A stretch of DNA of 64,000 nucleotides from Methanosarcina sp. UBA289 (GTDB lineage Archaea; Halobacteriota; Methanosarcinia; Methanosarcinales; Methanosarcinaceae). The notes beneath the pieces are model-generated. The model had not been told where the DNA came from. It searched no databases and saw only the letters and a program-made list of their open reading frames with translations. Below, in pieces: positions 35,568 to 44,277 of this stretch. Where the stretch lies: contig DAKJ01000018.1 in assembly GCA_002496565.1 (NCBI GenBank), positions 381,660 through 445,659 on the forward strand, read 5' to 3'. The translations under genes were made by a program, and so were the position numbers. The stretch's first letter is position 1. Each line of letters begins with the position of its first letter.

Positions 35568-36524
35568 ATGATCAAAATAACCACTCCTTGCCGAATTCAT
35601 ATGACTCTTATTGATATGAATGCGGAAATCGGAAGAGTCGATGGAGGAGCAGGACTAACCCTTTCCTCTCCCAATATAAAAATTACGGCTGAAGAAGCCG
35701 ATGGAGTCAGTATCGAAGGTCTGCAGGATTTTGCCGATCGGATGAAAAAAGCTGCGGAGTCCCTGCTTCCTGAAGGGAAAGGGATAAGGATCAACGTACA
35801 AGAAGTGTACCCAGCTCATGTAGGTTTCGGATCAGGAACTCAATCCTCCCTGGCTGCGGCAGCAGCTGTCAATGAACTATATGGGCTTGGAAAAAGCGTT
35901 AGAGAACTTGCACTTGCAGTAAAAAGAGGAGGAACTTCGGGTATAGGAGTAACTGCTTTTGAGAAAGGCGGATTTATAGTTGATGGAGGACACCGATTCA
36001 AAGATAAAGGTGGTTTTATGCCATCAGCTGCCTGCCAGGTACCCCCAGGGCCAGTGCTCTTCAGAGAGGATTTTCCTCAATGGGATATGGTAGTAGCAAT
36101 CCCCAATGAAAAAGGGATGCATGACCAGGATGAAGTGGAGACCTTCAAGAAATTCTGCCCCCTCCCTGTAGAAGAAGTCAGGGAAATTTCCCATGTCGTG
36201 CTCATGCAGATGATGCCTGCTGTAATTGAAGAAGATATAGTGAGTTTCGGAGCCGCAGTAAACCATGTCCAGACTGTTGGTTTTAACAAAAGGGAGAGCC
36301 TTATCTGGCCCCAGTTTGTGAAAAATATTGCTTCTTTCTTGCGCAGCCGGAGCTACGGAGCCGGTGTAAGTTCCTTTGGCCCTGTAGTATATTCTTTTGT
36401 AGATAATAAATCCGAAGGTAGGGAGCTTCAGTCGGAGGTCCAGAAAATGCTTGACGACTCCGTTGGCGGGGCTGTCATACTTACCAAGGCAAGAAACCAC
36501 GGTGTAGAGATATCCCGAGTTTGA
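35568..36524 (+). CDS. mptG: Beta-ribofuranosylaminobenzene 5'-phosphate synthase (methanopterin biosynthesis)
   Basis: Condenses p-hydroxybenzoate or p-aminobenzoate with PRPP in the first committed arm of tetrahydrosarcinapterin synthesis. GHMP-kinase-type fold: N-terminal TPCRIHMTLIDM, the Gly-rich ATP/phosphate loop AHVGFGSGTQSSLAAAAA, and the family-specific GGTSGIGVTAFEKGGFIVDGGH. Length 318 matches methanogen members. The lone ATG start is the family start. No partner genes beside it. Confidence 0.92.
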   Translation: MIKITTPCRIHMTLIDMNAEIGRVDGGAGLTLSSPNIKITAEEADGVSIEGLQDFADRMKKAAESLLPEGKGIRINVQEVYPAHVGFGSGTQSSLAAAAAVNELYGLGKSVRELALAVKRGGTSGIGVTAFEKGGFIVDGGHRFKDKGGFMPSAACQVPPGPVLFREDFPQWDMVVAIPNEKGMHDQDEVETFKKFCPLPVEEVREISHVVLMQMMPAVIEEDIVSFGAAVNHVQTVGFNKRESLIWPQFVKNIASFLRSRSYGAGVSSFGPVVYSFVDNKSEGRELQSEVQKMLDDSVGGAVILTKARNHGVEISRV

Positions 36525-36537
36525 AAGCCTTGCATAT

Positions 36538-37360
36538 TCAGTGAGAACGAAAAGGAAAATTGTTGTGTTCATGCTCGGGCAACCTGTGAAATGATTCTCC
36601 GGCTGATCCGAGTGGGCCACATACGACTACGTTTGAAAGATAGCTCAAGTCGTGAATCATTCTATGCCATACCTCACAGCAATTGCATGCCCTTCTTCAA
36701 CTAAGAGCAACGGGTCTACTGCAATATTTACTTCCACACATAGCCTGTGTTCCAGCCAGCGAACCCTTACTTCAGTTACATCCTACCTTTTCTATTTTAT
36801 TGACTATAGACGTATTTCGTCGGCAATATCTGGCTCTACGCCGTCAAGCATATGGAGAAATACTGATTTTCTGGCACTCGATACTATTCTGAGAATTACA
36901 CTTGTAATAGGAAGCCAGAGTAGAGGATTCGCATGTGGATAACCCAACCAGATTCCAAGTGACCCGAAAAAGCAAGACTTGTAAATCCGCCTGCCTGAAC
37001 ATGACAACCATCAGCCACAAGAGCTGCACTTCCTATTTCCTTTCTACTTTAATTCGGAACTTTGCACAACCAGCTCTTTTCCCATAAACCCGACAATAGA
37101 AGCTGCAATTACACCTTCAAGAAACTCCAAAGGCTGTGGGAAGAAAAACCTGGAAATCGATTCATATGCCGCAACAGCCGGACTAAAAAGAATTAAAAAT
37201 ACGATTATTAAGCCTTCAATATCTTCTGCTCTGCCGTAACCGTAAGTGAAGCGCTTATTCGGCTTTTTCCGAAAAAGAAAAAAAGCGAAACCCAGAGGAA
37301 CTGCGGTTGCGGCGTCTCCGAAATTATGGACGTAATAAAGGAAAAATTTGAGAAAGAAGA
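36538..37360 (-). pseudogene. Cation diffusion facilitator (CDF) pseudogene, multiply frameshifted
   Basis: Fragments of one CDF metal transporter follow each other in changing minus-strand frames. VHNFGDAATAVPLGFAFF and FTYGYGRAEDIEGLIIV run to about 37044. After a shift comes KEIGSAALVADGCHVQAGG (about 37020), then LGIWLGYPHANPLL and LDGVEPDIADEIRL (about 36800-36940). After stops come EVRVRWLEHRL and NIAVDPLLLVEEGHAIA (about 36690-36760), and after a final shift IHDLSYLSNVVV through to a His-rich tail and stop at 36538. The first transmembrane segments are missing, next to the fen stop codon. A metal-efflux gene in late decay. Confidence 0.88.
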
Positions 37361-37377
37361 ATTTTGAACCTAAATTC

Positions 37378-38394
37378 TTAAAACCATTGGTCAAGAGTCT
37401 TCTGTCTGGCTCCTGAAGCGGCTTTAAGGCGTTCTGCTGCTTTTCCCACCCTGTCAACCGAGAAGTCGTGACTTTCGCAGAGGAATTCGAGAAGTTTCTC
37501 AGAGTCAGGTTTACCCCATTTTATATCATAGTCGCCCGTTACTTCAGGATGGAGGAAAATATCTCTTATCCGGTCCACAGCTTCGATCTCGACCTTTTTT
37601 TCACGGAGTACGGCGTAAATATCCCCATGCTTTTTAATTAGTTTGAGGGCTGTTTTAGGGCCTACTTTTTCCAGACCTTTGTTATAATCCGTGCCCACAC
37701 AGATCGCGATATCTATGAGCTGCTCCCTAGTTATTTCTAAAGCTTCGAGAGTCTCATCTAGCTCGATTTTTTCGGGTTCGACATCAACGTAAATACTCTT
37801 TCCCGGAAGCTTGCGTTTTCCTGTTATAGCCAGGTTTCTGACAACAATTGGAGCCCCAAAAAGAAAAGAATCGTAATCCTGCGAAGCAACGCAGTTAGCA
37901 TCTTTTTTGAGAACCATGTGTGCAGCCTGGGCTTCACCTTCACAGGGGGCCTGAACAAAGGGAATTCCCATAATGCCGAGAAGATATTTAGAATCTTCAA
38001 CAATTTCCTGGTTTACCTTCGAAGAAGCCTGAGCATACTTATAAGCTGATTCAAGATCACCTACAGCTTTTGCATTCTCCCATTTTTCTCGAGAGGATTC
38101 CCTTATTTCTTTCCTTCGTTCCAAGGTTTCGGACTTGAGATCAGGAGGCTTGCCGTCAAAAACAAAAAGAGGCTTGACACCGGCTTCTACAAGGCTCGCT
38201 GTCCTATAGAGCAGGCCTGAGAGATGGGAGGTCACTCCCCCTGCGGAATCGACCAGAGGACTTCCATCCCGCTGGCGAATAATGCTCAAAAACTGGTGCA
38301 GCGTGTTAAACGCATCAATTGCAACTACCTGATTTGTAAGATCCGAAAGTTCAACTTTTCTTTTCTGGAGCAAGTCTCCTATATCTGTACCCAT
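37378..38394 (-). CDS. fen: Flap endonuclease 1
   Basis: Structure-specific 5' nuclease that processes Okazaki-fragment flaps and repair intermediates. XPG-N domain (MGTDIGDLLQKRKVEL; VAIDAFNTLHQFL) and XPG-I domain (PFVQAPCEGEAQAAHM, SQDYDSFLFG) carry the acidic metal ligands; a helix-hairpin-helix follows (CVGTDYNKGLEKVGPKTAL). The C-terminus QKTLDQWF is a PCNA-binding PIP box. Length 338 is standard for archaea. Confidence 0.97.
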   Translation of the reverse strand: MGTDIGDLLQKRKVELSDLTNQVVAIDAFNTLHQFLSIIRQRDGSPLVDSAGGVTSHLSGLLYRTASLVEAGVKPLFVFDGKPPDLKSETLERRKEIRESSREKWENAKAVGDLESAYKYAQASSKVNQEIVEDSKYLLGIMGIPFVQAPCEGEAQAAHMVLKKDANCVASQDYDSFLFGAPIVVRNLAITGKRKLPGKSIYVDVEPEKIELDETLEALEITREQLIDIAICVGTDYNKGLEKVGPKTALKLIKKHGDIYAVLREKKVEIEAVDRIRDIFLHPEVTGDYDIKWGKPDSEKLLEFLCESHDFSVDRVGKAAERLKAASGARQKTLDQWF

Positions 38395-38914
38395 ATTTTC
38401 CCTCGAGTATCTGAAATTTTCCAGAAAGCCTCAGCGCGTTCATTGCCTTCCTTCTCTTTTATTATTTTCCTTTTTAGTCTTTTGTAGATTAAATTCTTCA
38501 ACAGTTACGTGGAAAATTGATATCAAAATGCTCTACTGCAGCTCAATATCAAAAATGCTTCAGCGAGTCAATATCAAAGATACTTTATATTAACATTTAT
38601 TTACTGCTCAATATGCTATATAGGTACTGAAGTCTTATATTTACCGCGTATTCAGAGTTATCCTGAGATACCTATGGATGAATGTACACTGTTGAAACAT
38701 AAAGTTACTCAGGAAGAAAAAAGTAAAGTAAAAAATATAATATGATTTCATTCCAATTTATGGAATTCCAATCCAAGTTGTAGATTTTTAGTCTGATTTT
38801 TTAAGATCAACTTCATTAGCCCTTTCTGAAAGCCAATCAAAGCTATCCAGTAAGAGAAGAAAAAAGAAACGAGAATCCGATAGACTTTATAGTCTCTACA
38901 GACACCTCAGAAAA
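38395..38914. other. Intergenic region with short degenerate repeats
   Basis: Around 38518-38590 the motif AATATCAAA(A)ATGCT recurs three times with a period near 28-30 nt, increasingly degenerate. The rest is AT-rich spacer with no credible ORF. Confidence 0.4.
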
Positions 38915-39217
38915 TCAAGCGGTAAGATCAAGTCGGACATCAATTACTGAATCTTCATTTGCTTCTATTTTGGATATTGTCAGCAAATTACCATTTCTTT
39001 CCAGTAAAGTCGCTTTTGTGACCTGAACCTGATGACCATCCATCTGCTTCTGGTTGTTATTTTTATGGACGACCAGGAGCTTCTGTCCTTTCTCAGCTCC
39101 ATCTCCTATTTTGGACATGATATTTCGTATGACCTGTTCAAAATCAGAATAAATCAAAATTTCCGACTTATTTGCAACCTTTGTAATAATGCCAATAGGT
39201 TCCAGACTAAGGTGCAT
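38915..39217 (-). CDS. Hypothetical protein, 100 residues
   Basis: Not recognised. It is soluble, with alternating strands suggesting a small beta-rich fold (IGIITKVANKSEILIYSD, KLLVVHKNNN, TLLERNGNLLTISKIE), and no Cys or membrane segment. GAAGGA lies about 9 nt before the ATG, supporting translation. No close neighbour on the strand. Confidence 0.6.
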   Translation of the reverse strand: MHLSLEPIGIITKVANKSEILIYSDFEQVIRNIMSKIGDGAEKGQKLLVVHKNNNQKQMDGHQVQVTKATLLERNGNLLTISKIEANEDSVIDVRLDLTA

Positions 39218-39708
39218 ATAGCTTTCCTTCTTTACCTACTTACACAAGTAATCAAATAATACTAACGTCTGAGTAATAATAACTTGCGATACAGAATATC
39301 TGATTTATTATTTTATAATGGTTAAGCTTCAGACATCCTCCTTAATACAGCAGAACCAATATATATACTTTACTAGATTGAAGAACCTGCAATCGAAATT
39401 GTCTGAAGAAACACGAATAAAATTAGAAAAAATAGTATATATTGAGGTAAAGATATAGATAAATACCAATAAATTTATATTTAAAGCCGAATAAGACCAG
39501 AAGATCTGGTAAAAAATATTATAACTGCTATTTCATATTAATTAACAGATTATATAGAAAATTTCTGAATTATAAAAGAGATATTGCTAAACTGTCAAGT
39601 ATTTCTAAAAAGAAACAATATTTAGCTGTTAGAAAAATTCATTATTTAATTCATATTATGAAAATAAGAAAGCGAAAACGTAGTCTTAATATAAAAATAA
39701 AGAAAAAG
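39218..39708. other. Intergenic region, no gene seen
   Basis: About 490 nt of very AT-rich sequence between two minus-strand genes. Several TATA-like stretches (around 39355 and 39440). No RNA gene or hairpin of note. Confidence 0.35.
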
Positions 39709-40032
39709 TTAGTGATATTTTCTGCGATTAAATTCGTATATTGCGTTATCAACTTTGCTTGAGAGCTCATTCATTCGTTCTTCAATCTTTGTTTCCGTAC
39801 TCTCCATGTTGACCTTGAGGGTACGATCTTTCGCTTCCATTTTGTCTTCGAGTTCCTGAAGCCTATTATTAATAGAGATAAGCATAACAGCTAATGTTCC
39901 AACTAGGACCATAACCGAGAGAATAATCAGGGGATTTGTAGATTTGTATGCAAATCTTCTAAGCCATTCAAAGGATAGAAGAAAAGATGACAGAACCATC
40001 ACAACAAGAAATACTGTATCTCTAGTTTCCAT
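39709..40032 (-). CDS. Small membrane protein with C-terminal coiled coil
   Basis: Protein of 107 residues: two transmembrane helices (about 7-24 and 34-53) followed by a charged coiled coil (NNRLQELEDKMEAKDRTLKVNM through about residue 100) ending in a basic tail (FNRRKYH). Function unknown; it looks like a membrane-tethered coiled-coil adaptor. Lone gene. Confidence 0.65.
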   Translation of the reverse strand: METRDTVFLVVMVLSSFLLSFEWLRRFAYKSTNPLIILSVMVLVGTLAVMLISINNRLQELEDKMEAKDRTLKVNMESTETKIEERMNELSSKVDNAIYEFNRRKYH

Positions 40033-40458
40033 CGTATACCTCTAACATACCTGTAAAATTACTCCGTATACACAAGTTTTCGTAATATAACCTGTTTCAA
40101 AATTGTCAAGCGAATATTCCATTAAGGTATTTACTGCTTTTCTATTTTTTACGATTTCCTATTTTTATTTTTTTCTATTTTGCTTATTTTTTAAAGAAAT
40201 ATAATATATAATTTTTTTCGCAAATTATTATCTATAAGCCCATTTCATTACTTTTTGTTATTGCCCCCACGAGAAAGAATTCAGTATTATATATAAAAAG
40301 CATGTGTAGGAAAATTTTTATCTTTGAAAAAATACAAAAGGGGAATATTCTCTCCGGGTAAAGTTATATAAGTAATCCAGAAGAATCGGAGCTGAAAAGA
40401 CAGCAAGTATATAAAGGAATAGAAAAGGCATACTGTTAAGAATTAAGGAGTTTAGCAC
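40033..40458. promoter_or_regulatory. Divergent spacer and promoter of the presenilin-like gene
   Basis: Extremely AT-rich. A plus-strand TATA box (TTATATAAG, about 40364-40372) predicts a start near 40390 and a leader of about 70 nt before the presenilin-like gene. No gene seen. Confidence 0.4.
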
Positions 40459-41346
40459 TTGAGTTCCATCGAACAATCAATTAAAGATTATTTACCTATT
40501 ATTTCCATGGGAGGACTAATCCTTATAGTGCAGATTCTTGCACTTTTTTTGTCCACGCCAATGGAAGTTAATGAAATGCAGGCTTTTGAAGACCCGACCC
40601 AGGTGTCTAATTCCATATATTATATTGTAATGATCCTGGTTTTCACTCTGTTTGTCCTTCTGGCACTGAAGAAGAATATGAAATGGGTAATCAGCCTCTT
40701 TATTTACCTGGCCATAGTAAGCACTCTCTATTACGTAATCTTCGCCTTATTTACCCTCATCCCATCTCTTTCAGGGTTTGAGGCTATTACCTCAGTTGTG
40801 TTATCAATAGGAGTAACAGTGTTGCTCTATAAATATCCAGAATGGTACATCGTTGACATTGTTGGAGTTTGTATTGCAGCAGGGGTCAGTGCCCTGATAG
40901 GAATTTCCCTCTCAGTTGTCCCTGTAATAGTACTTTTACTACTTCTTGCAATATACGATGCTATCTCGGTATACAAAACAAAGCACATGGTAACTATGGC
41001 CGAGGGGATAATGGATCTGAAACTTCCAATCCTGTTTGTAATTCCAAAACACCTTAACTATTCATTCTTAAAGGAAGACTTCAAACAGGGAGAAAAGCAT
41101 GAAGCGTTTTTCATGGGTCTCGGAGATGCGGTTATGCCTACCCTGCTGGTAGTCTCAGCAAACGTCTTCATGAAAGGTAATTTCTACCCAATCCTTGGGG
41201 CTATCCTAGGGACGCTTATAGGACATGCAGTCCTTTCCATCCTGGTAATGAGAGGAAAACCGCAGGCAGGGCTTCCCTTCCTGAATTCCGGAGTGATCCT
41301 GGGATTCTTTGCGGGGGTTCTGATCTCAGGGGCCTCAATCCTGTGA
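40459..41346 (+). CDS. Presenilin-like intramembrane aspartyl protease
   Basis: Membrane protease of the presenilin/signal-peptide-peptidase class (A22), 295 residues with about nine transmembrane helices. The catalytic pair is visible: D167 in AIYDAISVY and D223 in GLGDAVMP, and the C-terminal PAL-type motif reads AGLPFLN. Archaeal homologues of this type have provided structural models for presenilin. It starts with TTG, with AAGGAG 8 nt upstream. Substrates unknown; membrane-embedded signal peptides are likely (inference). Confidence 0.93.
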   Translation: MSSIEQSIKDYLPIISMGGLILIVQILALFLSTPMEVNEMQAFEDPTQVSNSIYYIVMILVFTLFVLLALKKNMKWVISLFIYLAIVSTLYYVIFALFTLIPSLSGFEAITSVVLSIGVTVLLYKYPEWYIVDIVGVCIAAGVSALIGISLSVVPVIVLLLLLAIYDAISVYKTKHMVTMAEGIMDLKLPILFVIPKHLNYSFLKEDFKQGEKHEAFFMGLGDAVMPTLLVVSANVFMKGNFYPILGAILGTLIGHAVLSILVMRGKPQAGLPFLNSGVILGFFAGVLISGASIL

Positions 41347-41443
41347 AATTAGTATTTCTTCGCATATTTTTATTTTTATAAATTTTTAGTTTATTTTCAG
41401 ATTTTCGCAAAGATTTTTTTATTTAATAGCTTAATCACTTGAT

Positions 41444-42244
41444 ATGTCCAAAAGAATTGCAGTGGTCTTTGACAGTGCCGGAACCCTTCTACATATGTAC
41501 AGGGTTGCAAAGGAAGCCAGTACCGGTAATATCCTTGAAAACATAGAGAGCACTGCTATTGTCGCGCAAAAGAATGGATGTGGGCTTGTAGTTCTGAATG
41601 CCGAAAGTGATATACTCCTGCGCTCAAGAAAAGATATGCCTCTGTTTGAGTTTATAAGAGAGTACAGAGTTTCAATAGGTATAAGCTGTTCAAAAGGAAT
41701 TTTTACCCCAGAGATCGCATGTGAGATTATAAGGGGAACCTCCCCAAGAATGGGCGACGTACATGACGTGCTGGAAGCGGTTACAGCACGTTGTCCAGAT
41801 GTTTTTTACCTTGCAGCAGGCCTGATAGTTGACTCTGAGGCTAGAAGCGTACCGTACGTACTGAGTACAGGCGGGCATGTATTCAGTACCACATTACAAA
41901 CTGTCCAGACTCTCCATTCCATGAAAGTGGATACGTATATAGCGTCTGGAGATAGTTTATTCGCTCTCGTGCAATTGGCTGAGTTTATAGATATTCCCCA
42001 GGAAAGAGTCTTTGCCTTTTCAAACACCCTGATGAAAGAAAAAATAGTTCTGGAGCTAAAGCAAAAATATGAAAAAGTAGTTATGGTAGGGGATGGGATC
42101 AATGACATACTGGCATTCAGGGCCGCAGACATAGGAATAATGACAACACAACAGGGTGACAAAAGACCCCAAGAGCTAAAAGAAGCAGCAGACGTGATAA
42201 TTGACAATATTATAAAAGTTGTGGATGTGGTAAAAGCGCTGTAA
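41444..42244 (+). CDS. HAD-superfamily protein, P-type-ATPase-like core with altered motif I
   Basis: Protein of 266 residues. Motif I reads FDSAGTLL: the nucleophile D10 is present but the usual second Asp, the acid/base, is Ala12. Motif III/IV is intact and resembles soluble P-type ATPase domains (VVMVGDGINDILAFRAADIGI). P-type ATPases have Thr at the second position, so a phosphoryl-transfer rather than classical phosphatase role is possible. The central part (about 85-160) is a methanogen-type insertion with SPRMGDVHDVLEAV. Substrate unknown. Confidence 0.8.
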   Translation: MSKRIAVVFDSAGTLLHMYRVAKEASTGNILENIESTAIVAQKNGCGLVVLNAESDILLRSRKDMPLFEFIREYRVSIGISCSKGIFTPEIACEIIRGTSPRMGDVHDVLEAVTARCPDVFYLAAGLIVDSEARSVPYVLSTGGHVFSTTLQTVQTLHSMKVDTYIASGDSLFALVQLAEFIDIPQERVFAFSNTLMKEKIVLELKQKYEKVVMVGDGINDILAFRAADIGIMTTQQGDKRPQELKEAADVIIDNIIKVVDVVKAL

Positions 42245-42622
42245 CCGAGAAATAAAGAGAATTATTATATAAACGGATCAATATAACACGATGGGTCAGT
42301 ATAATAAGACGAATTAATATAACAAATCGAATCAGTATAACAGAACGAGAAAGTACTGATTAAGCAAATTCATCAGATGAGGTTGGCTTTACTTTAAATC
42401 TGCTTTAAATGTTAACAGTGAAAAAATAATGCGTTATGTTTATGTAATCTTTACTCTTATGTAGTTGTTGCCCAAATGTGTGAAATTCGTTAAATGTATG
42501 AAATTTGTTGTTTGTACTTATATTATTCATTTATGGTAACTGCTTTTCACTCTTGAGCGATATGCCCAGGCAGGTAAGAGCCACCAGAAAGTATTGCAGC
42601 CCATAATTGCGGAGGAAAATCC
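42245..42622. other. Intergenic region upstream of atwA
   Basis: Contains degenerate tandem repeats (42277-42349, listed separately) and the promoter region of the A2 gene. GCGGAGG lies 6-7 nt before its ATG. No gene seen. Confidence 0.4.
42277..42349. repeat. Degenerate tandem repeats, 17-19 nt, four units
   Basis: Four units resembling ATCARTATAACANNACGA follow each other. They differ at several positions and by one or two nt in length. The repeats lie downstream of the HAD gene stop and about 280 nt upstream of atwA. Confidence 0.55.
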
Positions 42623-44236
42623 ATGCCAGTATTTATTGAAGTCAAAAACCTAACCGTAGATTTCGACGGTCATAAGGCCCTAAAAAACGTAAACTTAAAC
42701 ATCAACGAAGGAGAAATCGTTGGAATTTTGGGAAAAAGCGGGTCTGGGAAAACGATTCTAATGCATGTACTGCGCGGCACAGAATCTTTTCAAAACATTT
42801 CAGGTGAAGTAATTTATCATCTAGCCCGCTGCCCGAAATGCGGATACATAGAGCGCCCCAGTAAAACAGGCCAGAAGTGCCCGGTCTGTGGAGAAGCGCT
42901 GGAAGCTTTCGAAGCTGATTTCGTAAAACTTTCCCTTTATGACCCCGTAAGGAAAGATCTTACAAAACGTATAGCTATCATGCTTCAGCGTACCTTTGCC
43001 CTTTATGGAGACGAAAGAGTTCTTGTAAACGTTATAAATTCCCTGAATGAAATCGGATATACTGGGAAAGACTCTATGAGAAAAGCGGTCGAACTGCTGG
43101 AAGAAGTAAACTTGAGTCACCGCATGATGCATGTTGCAAGAGAACTTTCAGGTGGAGAAAAACAGAGGGTTGTGCTTGCAAGACAGCTTGTGAGAAGTCC
43201 TTTGCTCCTGTTAGCTGACGAGCCCACAGGTACCCTTGATCCCATGACTGCGAAGCTGGTTCATGATGCCATGATCAGAGCAGTCAAGAATTACAATATG
43301 AGCATGGTCCTGACTTCGCACTGGCCTGAAGTTATTGAACAGCTGGCAAATAAAGCTATCCTGCTTGAAAACGGAGAGGTAGTCAAGGAAGGGGATCCTC
43401 TTGAGGTTTCTGCAACCTTTATGCAGAGTGCCTCCATCGTGAAGCAGGAAAAGAATGTCATAGTAGGGGAACCTATAATCAGGGTAAGAAATCTCGAAAA
43501 GCGTTATATATCAGTTGATCGAGGCGTGGTAAGAGCTGTAGACAGTATCTCTTTTGATGTAAAAGAAGGAGAAATCTTCGGGCTAGTTGGAGTGAGTGGA
43601 GCAGGCAAGACTACAACCTCAAAAATTCTTATGGGAATCTTACCCCCCACATCCGGAGAGGTTGAAGTTCGTGTGGGAGATGAATGGGTTGATATGACAA
43701 AGTTAGGAGTGGAAAATAAAGGAAGAGCAACCAAATATATGGGATTCTTGCACCAGGAATACGGCCTTTACACTCACAGCTCCGTAATAGATAACCTTAC
43801 CGAGTCTATTAGCCTTGATCTGCCTTTTGAACTTGGAGTTAGAAAAGCCATAATCACTCTCAAAGCTGCCGGTTTTGAAGAAAACAAGGCAAAAGCTATT
43901 TTACCGAAAATGACCGATGAATTGAGTGAAGGGGAGCGCCATAGGATTGCACTTGCACAGGTCTTGATCAAGGAACCGAGAATAGTTATTATGGACGAAC
44001 CAACAGGAACTATGGATCCGATTACCAAAGTATCTGTGACGAACTCTATTCTGAAAGCCAGAGAGGAGATAGGAGAAACATTTGTTGTGATTTCTCATGA
44101 TATCGATTTTGTAAATGAAATCTGTGACCGTGTCGCACTTATGCGTAACGGGAAGATTGTAGATATAGGTGAGCCAAAGAAAATACTATCTCAACTCACT
44201 GAAGACGAAAGGATCCAAGCTGCAGAAGAAATATAA
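42623..44236 (+). CDS. atwA: Methyl-coenzyme M reductase activation component A2
   Basis: ATP-carrying factor needed for reductive activation of MCR's nickel cofactor F430. 537 residues with two ABC ATPase domains. First domain: Walker A GKSGSGKT (about 38-45), then an inserted zinc ribbon (CPKCGYIERP...CPVCGEA, about 71-93) that is diagnostic for A2, signature LSGGEKQR and Walker B LLLADEPTGTLD. Second domain: GVSGAGKTT, LSEGERHR, IVIMDEPTGTMD. No membrane partner, as expected for a soluble ABC protein. Mmp3 follows after 41 nt on the same strand. Confidence 0.95.
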   Translation: MPVFIEVKNLTVDFDGHKALKNVNLNINEGEIVGILGKSGSGKTILMHVLRGTESFQNISGEVIYHLARCPKCGYIERPSKTGQKCPVCGEALEAFEADFVKLSLYDPVRKDLTKRIAIMLQRTFALYGDERVLVNVINSLNEIGYTGKDSMRKAVELLEEVNLSHRMMHVARELSGGEKQRVVLARQLVRSPLLLLADEPTGTLDPMTAKLVHDAMIRAVKNYNMSMVLTSHWPEVIEQLANKAILLENGEVVKEGDPLEVSATFMQSASIVKQEKNVIVGEPIIRVRNLEKRYISVDRGVVRAVDSISFDVKEGEIFGLVGVSGAGKTTTSKILMGILPPTSGEVEVRVGDEWVDMTKLGVENKGRATKYMGFLHQEYGLYTHSSVIDNLTESISLDLPFELGVRKAIITLKAAGFEENKAKAILPKMTDELSEGERHRIALAQVLIKEPRIVIMDEPTGTMDPITKVSVTNSILKAREEIGETFVVISHDIDFVNEICDRVALMRNGKIVDIGEPKKILSQLTEDERIQAAEEI

Positions 44237-44277
44237 ATATGCTCCCACCTCATAGTATGGAAGAATACTGAAATGAG

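Noticed and set aside
36652..36942. Plus-strand 96-residue ORF
   Set aside because: It lies antisense to the CDF pseudogene, whose minus-strand frames show clear family motifs.
38518..38590. CRISPR-like short repeats
   Set aside because: Three degenerate copies of an AATATCAAA motif with varying spacing and no identical repeat units; simple AT-rich repetition.
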